DNA of 64,000 bases from the NCBI RefSeq assembly GCF_000519305.1, contig NZ_JAFG01000003.1, forward strand, positions 62,181 through 126,180, written 5' to 3'. The DNA comes from Mesorhizobium ciceri WSM4083. GTDB taxonomy: Bacteria > Pseudomonadota > Alphaproteobacteria > Rhizobiales > Rhizobiaceae. The translations under genes and the position numbers were made by a program. Shown here piece after piece: positions 38,160-46,960 of the stretch (positions within the stretch are counted from its first letter, which is position 1; each line of letters starts with the position of its first letter). The notes under the pieces were generated by a model that was given only the letters and a program-made list of their open reading frames with translations, was not told the DNA's origin and did no database searches.

Positions 38160-38893
38160 TCGACCATCACGGCCAGCGCCTCCACGGTTTCAGCCGACGG
38201 CACGTCCGGCAAGGCTGGCCGTTGGACCATCACAACGTCGAGGCCAAGCGCCCTTGCGGCGGCGATCTTGCCGTAGGTAGCCTTGCCGCCGCTATTCTTG
38301 GACACGACGACATCGATGCGATGCTTTTCAAGCAGCGCGCGTTCCTCCGCCTCGCGAAACGGGCCACGGGCCAAGAGATAGACGGCATCGGGCACGGCCA
38401 GTTTAGGCTCGACGGGATCGACGCTGCGGATGAGATAATGGTGCTGCGGTGCTGCCTCGAAAGAGGCGACCTCCTGCCGGCCGAGCGCCAGAAAAACGCG
38501 ACGCGGCGCAGGTCCAAGCGCTTGCGCGGCCTCGCCAGACGTATCGACCTGCGTCCAGCGGTCGTCCTCGACAGGCTCCCAGCCGGGGCGCCGCAGGGCA
38601 AGGATCGGCACGCCGGCCATGCGCGCGGCTTGCGCGGCATTGGTGGAGATTTGCGCCGCATAGGGGTGCGTGGCGTCAATCAGCAGGTCGGTATGTTCTT
38701 TCCGCAAATAATCGGCCAATCCATCGGCACCGCCAAAGCCCCCCGTTCGCACCGGCACGCCTTGCGCGACCGGGCTTTCGGTGCGCCCGGCCAGGGACAG
38801 CGTAACCGAGATATCCGCGCGCGCTGCCAGTTTTCCGGCCAGTTGCCGCGCTTCCGTGGTGCCGCCGAGGATCAGAATACGGTGGGTCATCAT
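38123..38893 (-). CDS. cobK: Precorrin-6A reductase
   Basis: A 256-residue NADPH-dependent reductase of the aerobic pathway, starting MTHRILILGGTTEARQLAGKL with LIDATHPYAAQISTNAAQAA and VSKNSGG further on. It is the only cob gene on the minus strand. Its ATG (38893-38891) overlaps the cobL ATG (38892-38894) on the other strand, and its 3' end overlaps cobJ, so it has no intergenic space at all. It must be transcribed from a promoter inside cobL, antisense to the operon. A second ATG follows directly and could also serve. Confidence 0.93.
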   Translation of the reverse strand: MMTHRILILGGTTEARQLAGKLAARADISVTLSLAGRTESPVAQGVPVRTGGFGGADGLADYLRKEHTDLLIDATHPYAAQISTNAAQAARMAGVPILALRRPGWEPVEDDRWTQVDTSGEAAQALGPAPRRVFLALGRQEVASFEAAPQHHYLIRSVDPVEPKLAVPDAVYLLARGPFREAEERALLEKHRIDVVVSKNSGGKATYGKIAAARALGLDVVMVQRPALPDVPSAETVEALAVMVDHFVEPAAERGV

Positions 38894-40121
38894 GCCTGCT
38901 GAGCGTCAATCGCGAGCCGCCTGGCTGACGGTCGTCGGTATCGGCGAGGACGGTTTAGCGGGTCTCGGCGACGAGGCCAAGCAGCGGATTGCCGAAGCAG
39001 AAATCATCTTCGGCGGCAAGCGGCACCTGGCGCTGGTCGCGTCCTTCGCCAAGGGCGAGCCGCGACCCTGGCCAGTGCCTTTCGATACCGAGATGGCCGA
39101 CGTGCTGGCGCTTGCCGGCCGAAACGTCTGCGTGCTTGCCTCCGGCGATCCATTCTTCCACGGTGTCGGCGCCACCCTCGCCCGCAAGGTCAAGCCACAG
39201 GAGATGCATGTCATCCCCGCGCCGTCGGCCGTTTCCCTGGCGGCCGCCCGGCTTGGCTGGGCGCTGCAGGATATCGAGACCGTCTCATTGCATGGCCGGC
39301 CGCTCGACCTGATCCGGCCGCTGCTGCAGCCCTGCGCCCGTATCCTTGCCCTGACCTCGGACGCCAACGCACCGGCGGCGATCGCGCGCCTGCTGACGGA
39401 ACTCGACTTCGGCGCCTCGCAGCTGACGGTGCTGGAAGCGTTGGGTGGTCCGAACGAAAACCTGCACACCGCGCGTGCCGACGCCTTCGATCTCGAAAAC
39501 ATCAATCCGCTCAACGTCCTGGCGATCGAGATTGAATCCGGCCCGGATGCGCGCGTCCTGCCGCTCACATCAGGCCTTGCCGATCATCTGTTCGACCATG
39601 ACGGCCAGATCACCAAACGCGAAATCCGTGCGATCACCTTGTCGGCGCTGGCGCCGAGGCGCGGCGAATTGCTGTGGGACATCGGCGCCGGCTCCGGTTC
39701 CATCGGCATCGAATGGATGCTGGCCCACCCTTCCATGCGCACTATTGCCATCGAGGCCGATCCGGCCCGCGCCGCCCGCATTGGCCGCAACGCCGCCGCC
39801 TGTGGCGTTCCCGGCCTTGTCGTGGTCGAAGGCAGCGCCCCCAAGGCGCTTGCCAGGCTGGACACGCCTGATGCGATTTTCATTGGCGGCGGCGGCAGCG
39901 ATGCCGGTGTCTTGAACGCCGCCATCAAGGCGCTGCACACTGGCGGCCGTCTCGTGGCAAACGCGGTGACGCTGGAGATGGAAACCCTGCTCCTTGCCCG
40001 ACACATCTCGCTTGGCGGTGACCTTGCCCGGATCGCCATCTCCCGCGCGGCGCCAGTTGGCTCGATGCAGGCCTGGCGGCCGGCCATGCCGGTCACCCAA
40101 TGGTGCTGGGTGAAGCCATGA
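38892..40121 (+). CDS. cobL: Precorrin-6Y C5,15-methyltransferase (decarboxylating)
   Basis: A 409-residue fusion. The N-terminal half is a CbiE-like tetrapyrrole methylase (VVGIGEDGLAGL, LASGDPFFHGVG, IPAPSAVSLAAARLGW). The C-terminal half is a CbiT-like class I methyltransferase (LWDIGAGSGSIGIEWML, AIEADPARAARIGRNA). Together they methylate C5 and C15 and decarboxylate. The start at 38892 gives MPAERQSRAAWLTVVGIGED; a longer frame upstream is antisense to cobK. Confidence 0.95.
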   Translation: MPAERQSRAAWLTVVGIGEDGLAGLGDEAKQRIAEAEIIFGGKRHLALVASFAKGEPRPWPVPFDTEMADVLALAGRNVCVLASGDPFFHGVGATLARKVKPQEMHVIPAPSAVSLAAARLGWALQDIETVSLHGRPLDLIRPLLQPCARILALTSDANAPAAIARLLTELDFGASQLTVLEALGGPNENLHTARADAFDLENINPLNVLAIEIESGPDARVLPLTSGLADHLFDHDGQITKREIRAITLSALAPRRGELLWDIGAGSGSIGIEWMLAHPSMRTIAIEADPARAARIGRNAAACGVPGLVVVEGSAPKALARLDTPDAIFIGGGGSDAGVLNAAIKALHTGGRLVANAVTLEMETLLLARHISLGGDLARIAISRAAPVGSMQAWRPAMPVTQWCWVKP

Positions 40122-40615
40122 TGGTCGCAGGCATAGGCTGCCGAAAGGGCGTGAGAGTCGAAGACGTGCTTGCGGCGATCGAAACCGCGCTCGAGGCGCA
40201 TGGGCTGGTGATGACAGCGCTTTCGGCGCTGGCCACGACTGAATTCAAGCGCAACGAAGAGGCCATTTTCGCTGCCGGCCGTAAACTCGACCTCCCTGTC
40301 ATAGTGGTGGACGTTGCCGGATCCGAACCGGCGCTCCCCCTCACCCAGCCTCCGCTTCGCTCGGCTGACCTCTCCCCGAGGGGAGAGGAGATTGCCAGCG
40401 GCGGTGCCAATCTCTTCTCCCCAGCGGGGAGAAGGTGGCCCGAAGGGCCGGATGAGGGGGCCACGCGCAATCTCTCGCAGGATGTTGCCGGCACGCCCTC
40501 GGTTTCCGAGGCGTCAGCCCTCGCCGTTGCTGGCACCGGGGCAAAACTGCTCGGCCCCCGCACGGTGCTCGGCCCGGTCACTTGTGCCATCGCCATCAGC
40601 GGAGATGCGCCATGA
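40118..40615 (+). CDS. cobE: Cobalamin biosynthesis protein CobE, with in-frame repeat insertion
   Basis: A 165-residue CobE/CbiG-C-terminal-like protein ([65 protein letters not shown]). It is required for the aerobic pathway but its exact reaction is unclear. Residues about 72-115 are encoded by a palindromic repeat at 40333-40461 and split the domain; removal would leave about 120 residues, close to family size. The start ATG 40118 overlaps the cobL stop as ATGA. Whether the protein still works is open. Confidence 0.88.
   Translation: MMVAGIGCRKGVRVEDVLAAIETALEAHGLVMTALSALATTEFKRNEEAIFAAGRKLDLPVIVVDVAGSEPALPLTQPPLRSADLSPRGEEIASGGANLFSPAGRRWPEGPDEGATRNLSQDVAGTPSVSEASALAVAGTGAKLLGPRTVLGPVTCAIAISGDAP
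40333..40461. repeat. Palindromic repeat inserted in cobE (type D)
   Basis: The left arm (GCTCCCCCTCACCC, CTCTCCCCGAGGGGAGAGGA, GATTG) mirrors the right arm (CCAATCTCTTCTCCCC, GGGGAGAAGG, GGCCCGAAGGGCC, ATGAGGGGG). It is read as [20 protein letters not shown] in cobE. The arms differ from types A and B, but the design is the same. Confidence 0.8.
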
Positions 40616-41376
40616 CCGTTCATTTCATCGGCGCCGGTCCCGGTGCCGCCGATCTCATCACGCTGCGCGGCGCAAGGCTGCTGGCGAGTTGCCCGGTCTG
40701 CCTCCATGCCGGCTCGATCGTCGCACCCGAATTGCTTCAGCACTGCGCGCCGGGGACAAAACTGATCGACACCGCACCGATGTCGCTCGACGAAATCGAG
40801 GCCGCCTATCTCGAGGCGCACAAATCAGGCCATGATGTCGCGCGGCTGCATTCCGGCGACCTGTCGGTGTGGAGCGCCGTGGCCGAGCAGATCCGCCGGC
40901 TGGAAAAGCACGGCATTGCCTACACGCTGACGCCGGGCGTGCCCTCCTTCGCCGCCGCCGCCGCCGCATTGCGCCGCGAGCTGACCATTCCCGAAGTCGC
41001 GCAAAGCCTGGTGCTGACCCGCATTTCCGGACGTGCGTCAAAGATGCCGCTGGGCGAAACGCTGGCCGGCTTCGGCCGCACCGGCGCCACGCTGGCCATT
41101 CATCTGGCCATCCACGCCATCGACCGCGTCGTCGCCGAACTCACACCGCACTATGGCGGCGATTGCCCGGTGGCGATCGTCTTCCGCGCGTCCTGGCCGG
41201 ACGAGCGTGTGCTGACCGGCACGCTGGCGACGATCGAGGCGCTGCTGACCGCCGATCCTATGGAACGCACGGCGATCATCTTCGTCGGCCGCTCGCTGGC
41301 CGCGGAAGGTTTTGGCGAGAGTTCACTATACGACGCCCATTACCAGCGGCGTTTTCGCGGACGGGACGGATTGTGA
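40612..41376 (+). CDS. cobM: Precorrin-4 C11-methyltransferase
   Basis: A 254-residue SAM methylase with [52 protein letters not shown] and [12 protein letters not shown], the CobM/CbiF signature set. ATG 40612 overlaps the cobE stop (ATGA); its stop overlaps the cobA GTG start (GTGA). Confidence 0.96.
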   Translation: MTVHFIGAGPGAADLITLRGARLLASCPVCLHAGSIVAPELLQHCAPGTKLIDTAPMSLDEIEAAYLEAHKSGHDVARLHSGDLSVWSAVAEQIRRLEKHGIAYTLTPGVPSFAAAAAALRRELTIPEVAQSLVLTRISGRASKMPLGETLAGFGRTGATLAIHLAIHAIDRVVAELTPHYGGDCPVAIVFRASWPDERVLTGTLATIEALLTADPMERTAIIFVGRSLAAEGFGESSLYDAHYQRRFRGRDGL

Positions 41377-42191
41377 GCGGCAGCACCAAAGACATCGGCG
41401 AAAACGCCACGCTCGAAAAAGCCTTGTCACGGCTGAATTTCAAGCCGCGCCGGCTCGAACCCGGCCATGTCTGGCTGGCCGGCGCCGGCCCCGGCGACCC
41501 CGGCTGCCTGACGCTCGAAGTGTTGGCGGCGTTGGCCGAAGCGGATGCATTGGTCTACGACGCGCTGGTTTCATCCGATGTCGTCGCCGTTGCCGAAAAA
41601 GCCGAGCTTTTCTTTGCCGGCAAGCGTGGCGGAAAACCGTCGATGAAACAGGACGACATCACCGCCCTTTTGGTGCGGCTGGCGCGCGATGGCCGTCGCG
41701 TCATCAGGTTGAAGGGCGGCGACCCCTATATTTTCGGCCGTGGCGGCGAAGAAGCTCTGGCGCTCGCGCGGGAAGGTATTCCCTTCCGCGTCCTGCCCGG
41801 CCTGACGTCCGGCCTCAGCGCGCTGGCCGCGACCGGCATCCCGGCCACCATGCGCGGCATCAACAAGGCTGTGATCCTGGCCACCGGTCACGCTGCCGGC
41901 ACCGATGACGATCTCGACTGGGCGGCGATCGCCCGCACCGGCCAGCCTGTCGTCGTCTATATGGGCATGGCCAATCTGCCCCTGATCGCCGCGGCACTGC
42001 TCGATGGCGGTCTGGCGCCGTCGACACCAGCGGCTGTGATCGTCGCCGCAACGACGCCGCAGGAACGAACCGTCGTCGCCACGCTCGCCACTATTGCCGA
42101 GGAAGCGGCCGCCGCCGGTCTTGCCTCGCCGGCACTGATCGTCGTTGGCGGCATCGTTGCCATGCGCGCGGCACTGGCGGGGCAAGCATGA
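41373..42191 (+). CDS. cobA: Uroporphyrinogen-III C-methyltransferase
   Basis: A 272-residue SUMT that makes precorrin-2, the entry to B12 and siroheme. It shows [57 protein letters not shown] and GIPATMRG. The GTG at 41373 overlaps the cobM stop. A longer frame upstream is out of phase with cobM coding and is discarded. No CysG dehydrogenase domain is attached. Confidence 0.95.
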   Translation: MSGSTKDIGENATLEKALSRLNFKPRRLEPGHVWLAGAGPGDPGCLTLEVLAALAEADALVYDALVSSDVVAVAEKAELFFAGKRGGKPSMKQDDITALLVRLARDGRRVIRLKGGDPYIFGRGGEEALALAREGIPFRVLPGLTSGLSALAATGIPATMRGINKAVILATGHAAGTDDDLDWAAIARTGQPVVVYMGMANLPLIAAALLDGGLAPSTPAAVIVAATTPQERTVVATLATIAEEAAAAGLASPALIVVGGIVAMRAALAGQA

Positions 42192-43501
42192 CGGCCCGCG
42201 CCATCATCATCGGCGCGCCGCGCTCCGGCTCCGGCAAGACCAGTGTCACCATCGGCATCCTGCGCGCGCTGACCCGGCGCGGGCTGAAGGTGCGCGGCGC
42301 CAAATCCGGCCCCGACTATATCGACCCCGGCTTCCACACCGCCGCCACGGGGCTGTCCGGCGTCAATCTGGACAGCTGGGCGATGCCGCCCTCGCTGCTC
42401 AATGCGCTCGCCGCGCAGGCCGCCGACGACACCGATTTCGTCATCCTCGAAAGCGCCATGGGACTGTTCGACGGCATTCCGGCCGCAACGGGCCGCACCG
42501 GCTCGGCGGCCGACCTAGCGCGCCTCTATGGCCTGCCGGTGCTGCTGGTGCTCGACGTTTCCGGCCAGTCGACCACCGCGGCAGCCGTTGCGAAGGGTTT
42601 TGCCACCTATGACCTGGATGTGCGCATGGCCGGTGTCGTACTCAACCGGTTGGGCAGTGAGCGGCACCGCAAGCTGTGCAGCGAGGCCATCGAGGCGATC
42701 GGCCTGCCGGTCGTCGGCGCCATCCTGCGCGACCCCACGCTCAACCTGCCCGAGCGCCATCTCGGTCTTGTCCAGGCGGGCGAATACGACGACCTGATGG
42801 CGCATCTCGACCGGCTGGCCGACATGGCGGAAAAGTCGCTCGACCTCGATGCGATCATGGCCCTGGCAACGCCCCTCACCCCGGCGTCTGGCGGTTTCGC
42901 CGGCGCGCTGCAGCCGCCCGGCCAGCGCATCGCGCTGGCCGAGGATGCCGCCTTCACCTTCCTCTATCCGCATGTCGCCGCCTACTGGCGCAAGGCTGGC
43001 GCGGAAATTATCCCGTTCTCGCCGCTCGCCGACGAGGTGCCCGGCGAGGACTGCGATGTCTGCTGGCTGCCCGGCGGCTATCCCGAGCTTCACGCCGGCC
43101 GCCTCGCCGCCGCCGCGACTTTCCGCGCCGGCATGGCGCGTTTCGCCGCGACGAAGCCCATCCATGGCGAGTGCGGTGGCTTCATGGTGCTTGGCGAAGC
43201 GCTGGAGGATGCCTCCGGCGAAACGCATCGCATGCTGGGCCTGCTCGGCCATTCCACTAGCTTCGCCAAACGCAAGATGAACCTCGGCTATCGCGAGGCG
43301 CGGTTGCGTGCCGATTGCCCGCTGGGCTCAGCTGGCGCGCTGATCCGTGGCCACGAATTCCACTATGCCCAGATGACCTCTACCGGCAATGACGAGCCGC
43401 TGGCCGACCTCGCCGACGGCCAGGGCAATCCGATCGGCGCCTCCGGCTATCGGCGTGGCCATGTCAGCGGTACCTTTTTCCACGCCATTGCGAGGGGCTA
43501 G
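42188..43501 (+). CDS. cobB: Cobyrinate / hydrogenobyrinate a,c-diamide synthase
   Basis: A 437-residue glutamine amidotransferase fused to a dethiobiotin-synthetase-like ATPase. It has IIGAPRSGSGKTSVTIGIL (P-loop), GAKSGPDYIDPGFH, ESAMGLFDG, a class I amidotransferase part with PGGYPELHA and the nucleophile in HGECGGFMVLGEAL, and the closing HYAQM and GHVSGTFFH. ATGA overlap with cobA. Aerobic substrates are hydrogenobyrinate forms. Confidence 0.95.
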   Translation: MTARAIIIGAPRSGSGKTSVTIGILRALTRRGLKVRGAKSGPDYIDPGFHTAATGLSGVNLDSWAMPPSLLNALAAQAADDTDFVILESAMGLFDGIPAATGRTGSAADLARLYGLPVLLVLDVSGQSTTAAAVAKGFATYDLDVRMAGVVLNRLGSERHRKLCSEAIEAIGLPVVGAILRDPTLNLPERHLGLVQAGEYDDLMAHLDRLADMAEKSLDLDAIMALATPLTPASGGFAGALQPPGQRIALAEDAAFTFLYPHVAAYWRKAGAEIIPFSPLADEVPGEDCDVCWLPGGYPELHAGRLAAAATFRAGMARFAATKPIHGECGGFMVLGEALEDASGETHRMLGLLGHSTSFAKRKMNLGYREARLRADCPLGSAGALIRGHEFHYAQMTSTGNDEPLADLADGQGNPIGASGYRRGHVSGTFFHAIARG

Positions 43502-43503
43502 AA

Positions 43504-43545
43504 TAAGATGCCGAAAAATGGCGACCGGTTTTCGGAAAAGATCAG
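43504..43545. repeat. Short palindromic repeat spanning the cobS start (copy 3)
   Basis: GATGCCGAAAAATGG and CCGGTTTTCGGAAAAGATC form the two arms of the rhizobial-type short palindrome also seen at 694-752. It covers the first codons of cobS and supplies its ATG. Confidence 0.75.
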
Positions 43546-44323
43546 GCTCATGGTCCGGAACATCATCGTTTCGCCACGACAAATCCCCAGCGACATCGCG
43601 CTCTGCCTGGTCTTCTTCACCAGACTGCCGCTCCCTGTCCTCGACTTTCGCGGCCGCAGCCTTGCCGCCGCGATCTGGGCCGCCCCTGTTGCCGGCCTCG
43701 TCGTCGGCCTTATCGGCGCCATCGTCTTTGCCACGGCGGAGCGGTTTGGCCTTGCCATGGGGCCTGCGGCCGCCCTCGCCCTCGTCGCAACCGTGCTCAC
43801 CACCGGCTGCCTGCATGAGGACGGCCTGTCCGACGTCGCCGACGGCTTTGGCGGCGGCAAGTCGCGCGGCCGCAAACTCGAGATCATGCGCGACAGCCGC
43901 ATCGGCGCCTACGGTGCCATGGCGCTGGGCCTGTCGCTGCTCATCCGCTGGAGCGCGCTGTCGCAGCTCGTCGACCCCACACAGGCACTGTTCGCCCTCC
44001 TGGCCGCACACGCGGCCTCGCGCGGCCTGCTCGGCGCCTTTATGCATCTCTTGCCCCCAGCGCGGATCGATGGCCTGTCGGCCGATGCCGGCACCGTCTC
44101 GCAGGAAACAGCCATCGCCGGCGCCGTGCTCGGCGCGATCCCGCTGCTCTTGCTTGGGCTCGGCGGCGCCGTTTTCGCGCTGATCCTGCTTGGCCTGCTG
44201 TTTGCCGCGTTCCGCGCCCTTTGCCTCAACCAAATCGATGGCCAGACCGGCGACACGATCGGCGCCTTGCAGCAGGCAAGCGAGATCGCGGTGCTGCTTG
44301 TCGCATCCGTAGCGCTTTCCTGA
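43508..44323 (+). CDS. cobS: Adenosylcobinamide-GDP ribazoletransferase (cobalamin synthase)
   Basis: A 271-residue integral membrane enzyme (CobV in Pseudomonas denitrificans naming) that joins alpha-ribazole to adenosylcobinamide-GDP. It has FFTRLPLPVLDF, TGCLHEDGLSDVADGFGGGKSRGRKLEIMRDSRIGAYG shown by HEDGLSDVADG and MRDSRIGAYG, and five or so hydrophobic helices. The first 15 residues (MPKNGDRFSEKIRLM) are encoded by a palindromic repeat; the next in-frame ATG at 43550 is an equally plausible start. Gap to cobB is six bases. Confidence 0.93.
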   Translation: MPKNGDRFSEKIRLMVRNIIVSPRQIPSDIALCLVFFTRLPLPVLDFRGRSLAAAIWAAPVAGLVVGLIGAIVFATAERFGLAMGPAAALALVATVLTTGCLHEDGLSDVADGFGGGKSRGRKLEIMRDSRIGAYGAMALGLSLLIRWSALSQLVDPTQALFALLAAHAASRGLLGAFMHLLPPARIDGLSADAGTVSQETAIAGAVLGAIPLLLLGLGGAVFALILLGLLFAAFRALCLNQIDGQTGDTIGALQQASEIAVLLVASVALS

Positions 44324-44361
44324 CCCCCTTGGCCTGATTCCCTTTCGGAGACTTTGCCCCC

Positions 44362-45372
44362 ATGCCCTTCAAATCGCTTAGTGAATTGCGCGCCGCCTGC
44401 CTCGACTTGCCGGCCGGCAGCGACGGAGCGGCCAATGCGGTCGCCCGCCGCCAGGACACGCTGACCAAGCCGCAAGGCAGTCTCGGCCGGCTGGAGACCA
44501 TCGCCGCCTGGCTGGCGCGCTGGCAGGGCCGCGACATGCCGAAACTCGACCGCGTAAAAGTCTTCGTCTTCGCCGGCAACCACGGCGTCACCGCGCAAGG
44601 CGTGTCGGCCTATCCCTCGGAAGTCACCGTGCAGATGGTGGCGAACTTCGCCGGCGGCGGCGCCGCCATCAACCAGCTTGCCCGCATGGCCGGCGCCGAA
44701 CTCGACGTCATCCCGCTCGATCTCGACCATCCGACCGGCGACTTCACGCAAGGGCCGGCGATGGACGAAGCGGCCTTTCTGGCGGCGGTCTCGGCCGGCT
44801 ATGATGCGATGACGAAGGATCTCGACCTGATCTGCTTCGGCGAGATGGGCATCGGCAACACCACGCCGGCAGCCGCCATTTCAGCGGCGCTGTTCGGCGG
44901 TGGCGCGGAAAAGTGGACCGGGCGTGGCACCGGTGTCGACGACGTCGGCCTCAAGCGCAAGGTGGTCGCCATCGAAGCCGGCCTGAAGCGCCACGCCGCC
45001 GCCCTTGCCGACCCGCTGGGCATTGCTGCCGCACTCGGTGGCCGCGAGCTCGCCGCCATCTTCGGCGCCACGCTGGCGGCCCGCCATCTGGGCATCCCTG
45101 TGCTGCTCGACGGCTTCGTCTGCACCGCCGCCGCAGCCCCACTGGCAAAGATGCACCCAACCGGCCTCGCCCACACAATCGCCGCTCACGTTTCGGCCGA
45201 ATCGGGCCATCGCGGCCTGCTCGAAGCCCTCGGCCTGCCGCCGCTGCTCGATCTCGGCATGCGGCTCGGCGAAGGCTCCGGCGCCTGCCTGGCCGTCAAC
45301 ATCGTCCGTTCGGCGCTGGAGTGCCATGCCCGCATGGCAAGCTTTGCCGAGGCTGGTGTGTCGGAGAAGTAA
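44362..45372 (+). CDS. cobT: Nicotinate-nucleotide--dimethylbenzimidazole phosphoribosyltransferase
   Basis: A 336-residue enzyme (CobU in Pseudomonas denitrificans naming) that makes alpha-ribazole phosphate. It shows RQDTLTKPQGSLGRLE, FAGNHGVTAQGVSAYPSEVT, EMGIGNTTPAAAISAAL and LLDLGMRLGEGSGA, with the catalytic glutamate in the last motif. It is the last recognisable gene of the cob run. Confidence 0.96.
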   Translation: MPFKSLSELRAACLDLPAGSDGAANAVARRQDTLTKPQGSLGRLETIAAWLARWQGRDMPKLDRVKVFVFAGNHGVTAQGVSAYPSEVTVQMVANFAGGGAAINQLARMAGAELDVIPLDLDHPTGDFTQGPAMDEAAFLAAVSAGYDAMTKDLDLICFGEMGIGNTTPAAAISAALFGGGAEKWTGRGTGVDDVGLKRKVVAIEAGLKRHAAALADPLGIAAALGGRELAAIFGATLAARHLGIPVLLDGFVCTAAAAPLAKMHPTGLAHTIAAHVSAESGHRGLLEALGLPPLLDLGMRLGEGSGACLAVNIVRSALECHARMASFAEAGVSEK

Positions 45373-45512
45373 ATACGAGACTCTACTGCACCGACGGGTG
45401 AGCCGATGAAGGCTCTCCACGAACGCCTTGCCGGGCCGCAACTCTCACGTCGTCTCCTAGATTCGGATGACGGAGAAATCTATAGTGGGGCACAGAGTCG
45501 GAGAGGTATCCC

Positions 45513-46700
45513 TTGGAAAGCGACTTTCAAGTTTTCATAAGCTACGCTAGGCCGGACCGTGAGGCGGCGGGGGAATTATACGATTGGCTTAAGCAAAACG
45601 GCTTTGAAAGCTGGGTTGACTTCAAGAAAATTAAAGGCGGGCAAAATTGGGATTTTGAAATTAAACGCGCTCTGGATAGGTCATCTATCATTGTCATTCT
45701 TTGGTCGAAAAATTCGCGCGACCGTCGAGGCTATATCCAAAGACAGCTGAAGCTGTCTTTGGAAAAATATCAAGAAAAATTGATTGATGATATTTTTATA
45801 ATACCAGTCCTTATTGATGACAGCCCCATTCCTGAACAATTTAAAAGCATTCAAGCTTTATTCACCAGCCAATCTGATTTTAGAGAAGCGTTATCCGATG
45901 CAATATCTCATCAGATCGAGCGGCTGGGCGGCGAGCGTGAGCGCGTGCAGTTGGATCAGAAAATCACCTGGCACTCCTCTTTAATCAAGGAAGAGTGGGA
46001 GGGGACACCGGGTTATGCGGTTGAACTTCAGATATTGGATTTTTCTTCCACAATAATTCCGAACGTAGCTCAGATCGGCCAGCACGTTAGAGGTGCTCTG
46101 ATCGAAAATTTATTTTCTTACCGTCGAAGCAAATTTGAACAAAGATCGGAAACTTATAACTATGCCCAGGACAAATGGTCTCGAACCAGCACATTCGACG
46201 CCCATTGCGGAGACCCTATATTTTGCAATAAAATTGTTACACTTCTATACAATATGAATTGGTATGGTGCCGGGGCAGCGCACCCTACGCACGGCCATAA
46301 GACTTTTGCATTTCTGCTTGAACCACTTATCAGAATCGAATCGCTTGAAAGTGTTTTCGTGACGCCCGATGTTGCGTTTTCAATTTTACAAAAGGAAGTT
46401 CGTCAGCGGTTGGTAAAATACAATCCGTGGGGAGACGAGGAGCCAGACCCCGGCACCGTGATCGGCTTAGAAGAGGAGTGGGTAAACGAAGGAACGGAAA
46501 AATGGTCGGATTTTCGATCGTTCGTTTTCAGCGAAAACAGCCTTGATATCCACTTCTCGTCCTATCAAGTCGCCTATTATGCGGCGGGCACGCCCCACGT
46601 TTCAATCCCGTACCCCTTGGTCGTCAAATTAATGCGGGAAGAGTACATCGTCGCCCTCAATATCAAGAGATACACATATGACCAGCAGCCTGTTGCCTAG
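45513..46700 (+). CDS. TIR domain protein with C-terminal RsiV/PdaC-like (DUF3298-type) domain
   Basis: A 395-residue protein. Residues 1-135 are a TIR_2-type domain (FQVFISYARPDREAAGELYDWL, GFESWVDFKKIKGGQNWDFEI, SIIVILWSKNSRDRRGYIQRQL, FIIPVLIDD). Residues about 150-395 resemble the PdaC/DUF4163 plus DUF3298 unit of the anti-sigma factor RsiV, with NMNWYGAGAAHPTHGHKTFAFLL and SLDIHFSSYQVAYYAAGTPHVSIPYPLV. No signal peptide or membrane helix is visible. The usual glutamate of the GYVQKEL-like motif is Q78 here. Start is TTG 45513 with GGAGAGG six bases upstream. The gene is much more AT-rich than its surroundings and ends 78 bases from tRNA-Lys, suggesting transfer. A defence role is inferred. 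Confidence 0.85.
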   Translation: MESDFQVFISYARPDREAAGELYDWLKQNGFESWVDFKKIKGGQNWDFEIKRALDRSSIIVILWSKNSRDRRGYIQRQLKLSLEKYQEKLIDDIFIIPVLIDDSPIPEQFKSIQALFTSQSDFREALSDAISHQIERLGGERERVQLDQKITWHSSLIKEEWEGTPGYAVELQILDFSSTIIPNVAQIGQHVRGALIENLFSYRRSKFEQRSETYNYAQDKWSRTSTFDAHCGDPIFCNKIVTLLYNMNWYGAGAAHPTHGHKTFAFLLEPLIRIESLESVFVTPDVAFSILQKEVRQRLVKYNPWGDEEPDPGTVIGLEEEWVNEGTEKWSDFRSFVFSENSLDIHFSSYQVAYYAAGTPHVSIPYPLVVKLMREEYIVALNIKRYTYDQQPVA

Positions 46701-46778
46701 GGAGCTGCCTTTTTGCGGATTTGACGCGGGGCTCGTGACCCCGCTTCGCTTGCAACACATTGAAATATCAGCGGAAAA

Positions 46779-46854
<76 letters not shown>

Positions 46855-46885
46855 ACTCGGCCGGCAAAAACCGGCGTTGGCGGGC

Positions 46886-46914
46886 ATATAGCCGCCACCA
46901 TCGGTCCTGTCCAG
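46886..46914 (-). promoter_or_regulatory. Promoter of tRNA-Lys
   Basis: CTGGAC (46914-46909), a 17-base spacer and CTATAT (46891-46886) match the rhizobial CTTGAC-N17-CTATAT promoter at 11 of 12 positions. Transcription would start about 25 bases before the tRNA. Confidence 0.7.
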
Positions 46915-46960
46915 CCCTGCCGGAATCATTTCCCGACAAATCGACCGAGCATGCGTTCGA

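Noticed and set aside
45373-45512. Attachment-site duplicate of the tRNA-Lys 3' end beside the TIR gene
   Set aside because: I compared the tRNA 3' sequence with this stretch and saw no repeat of useful length.
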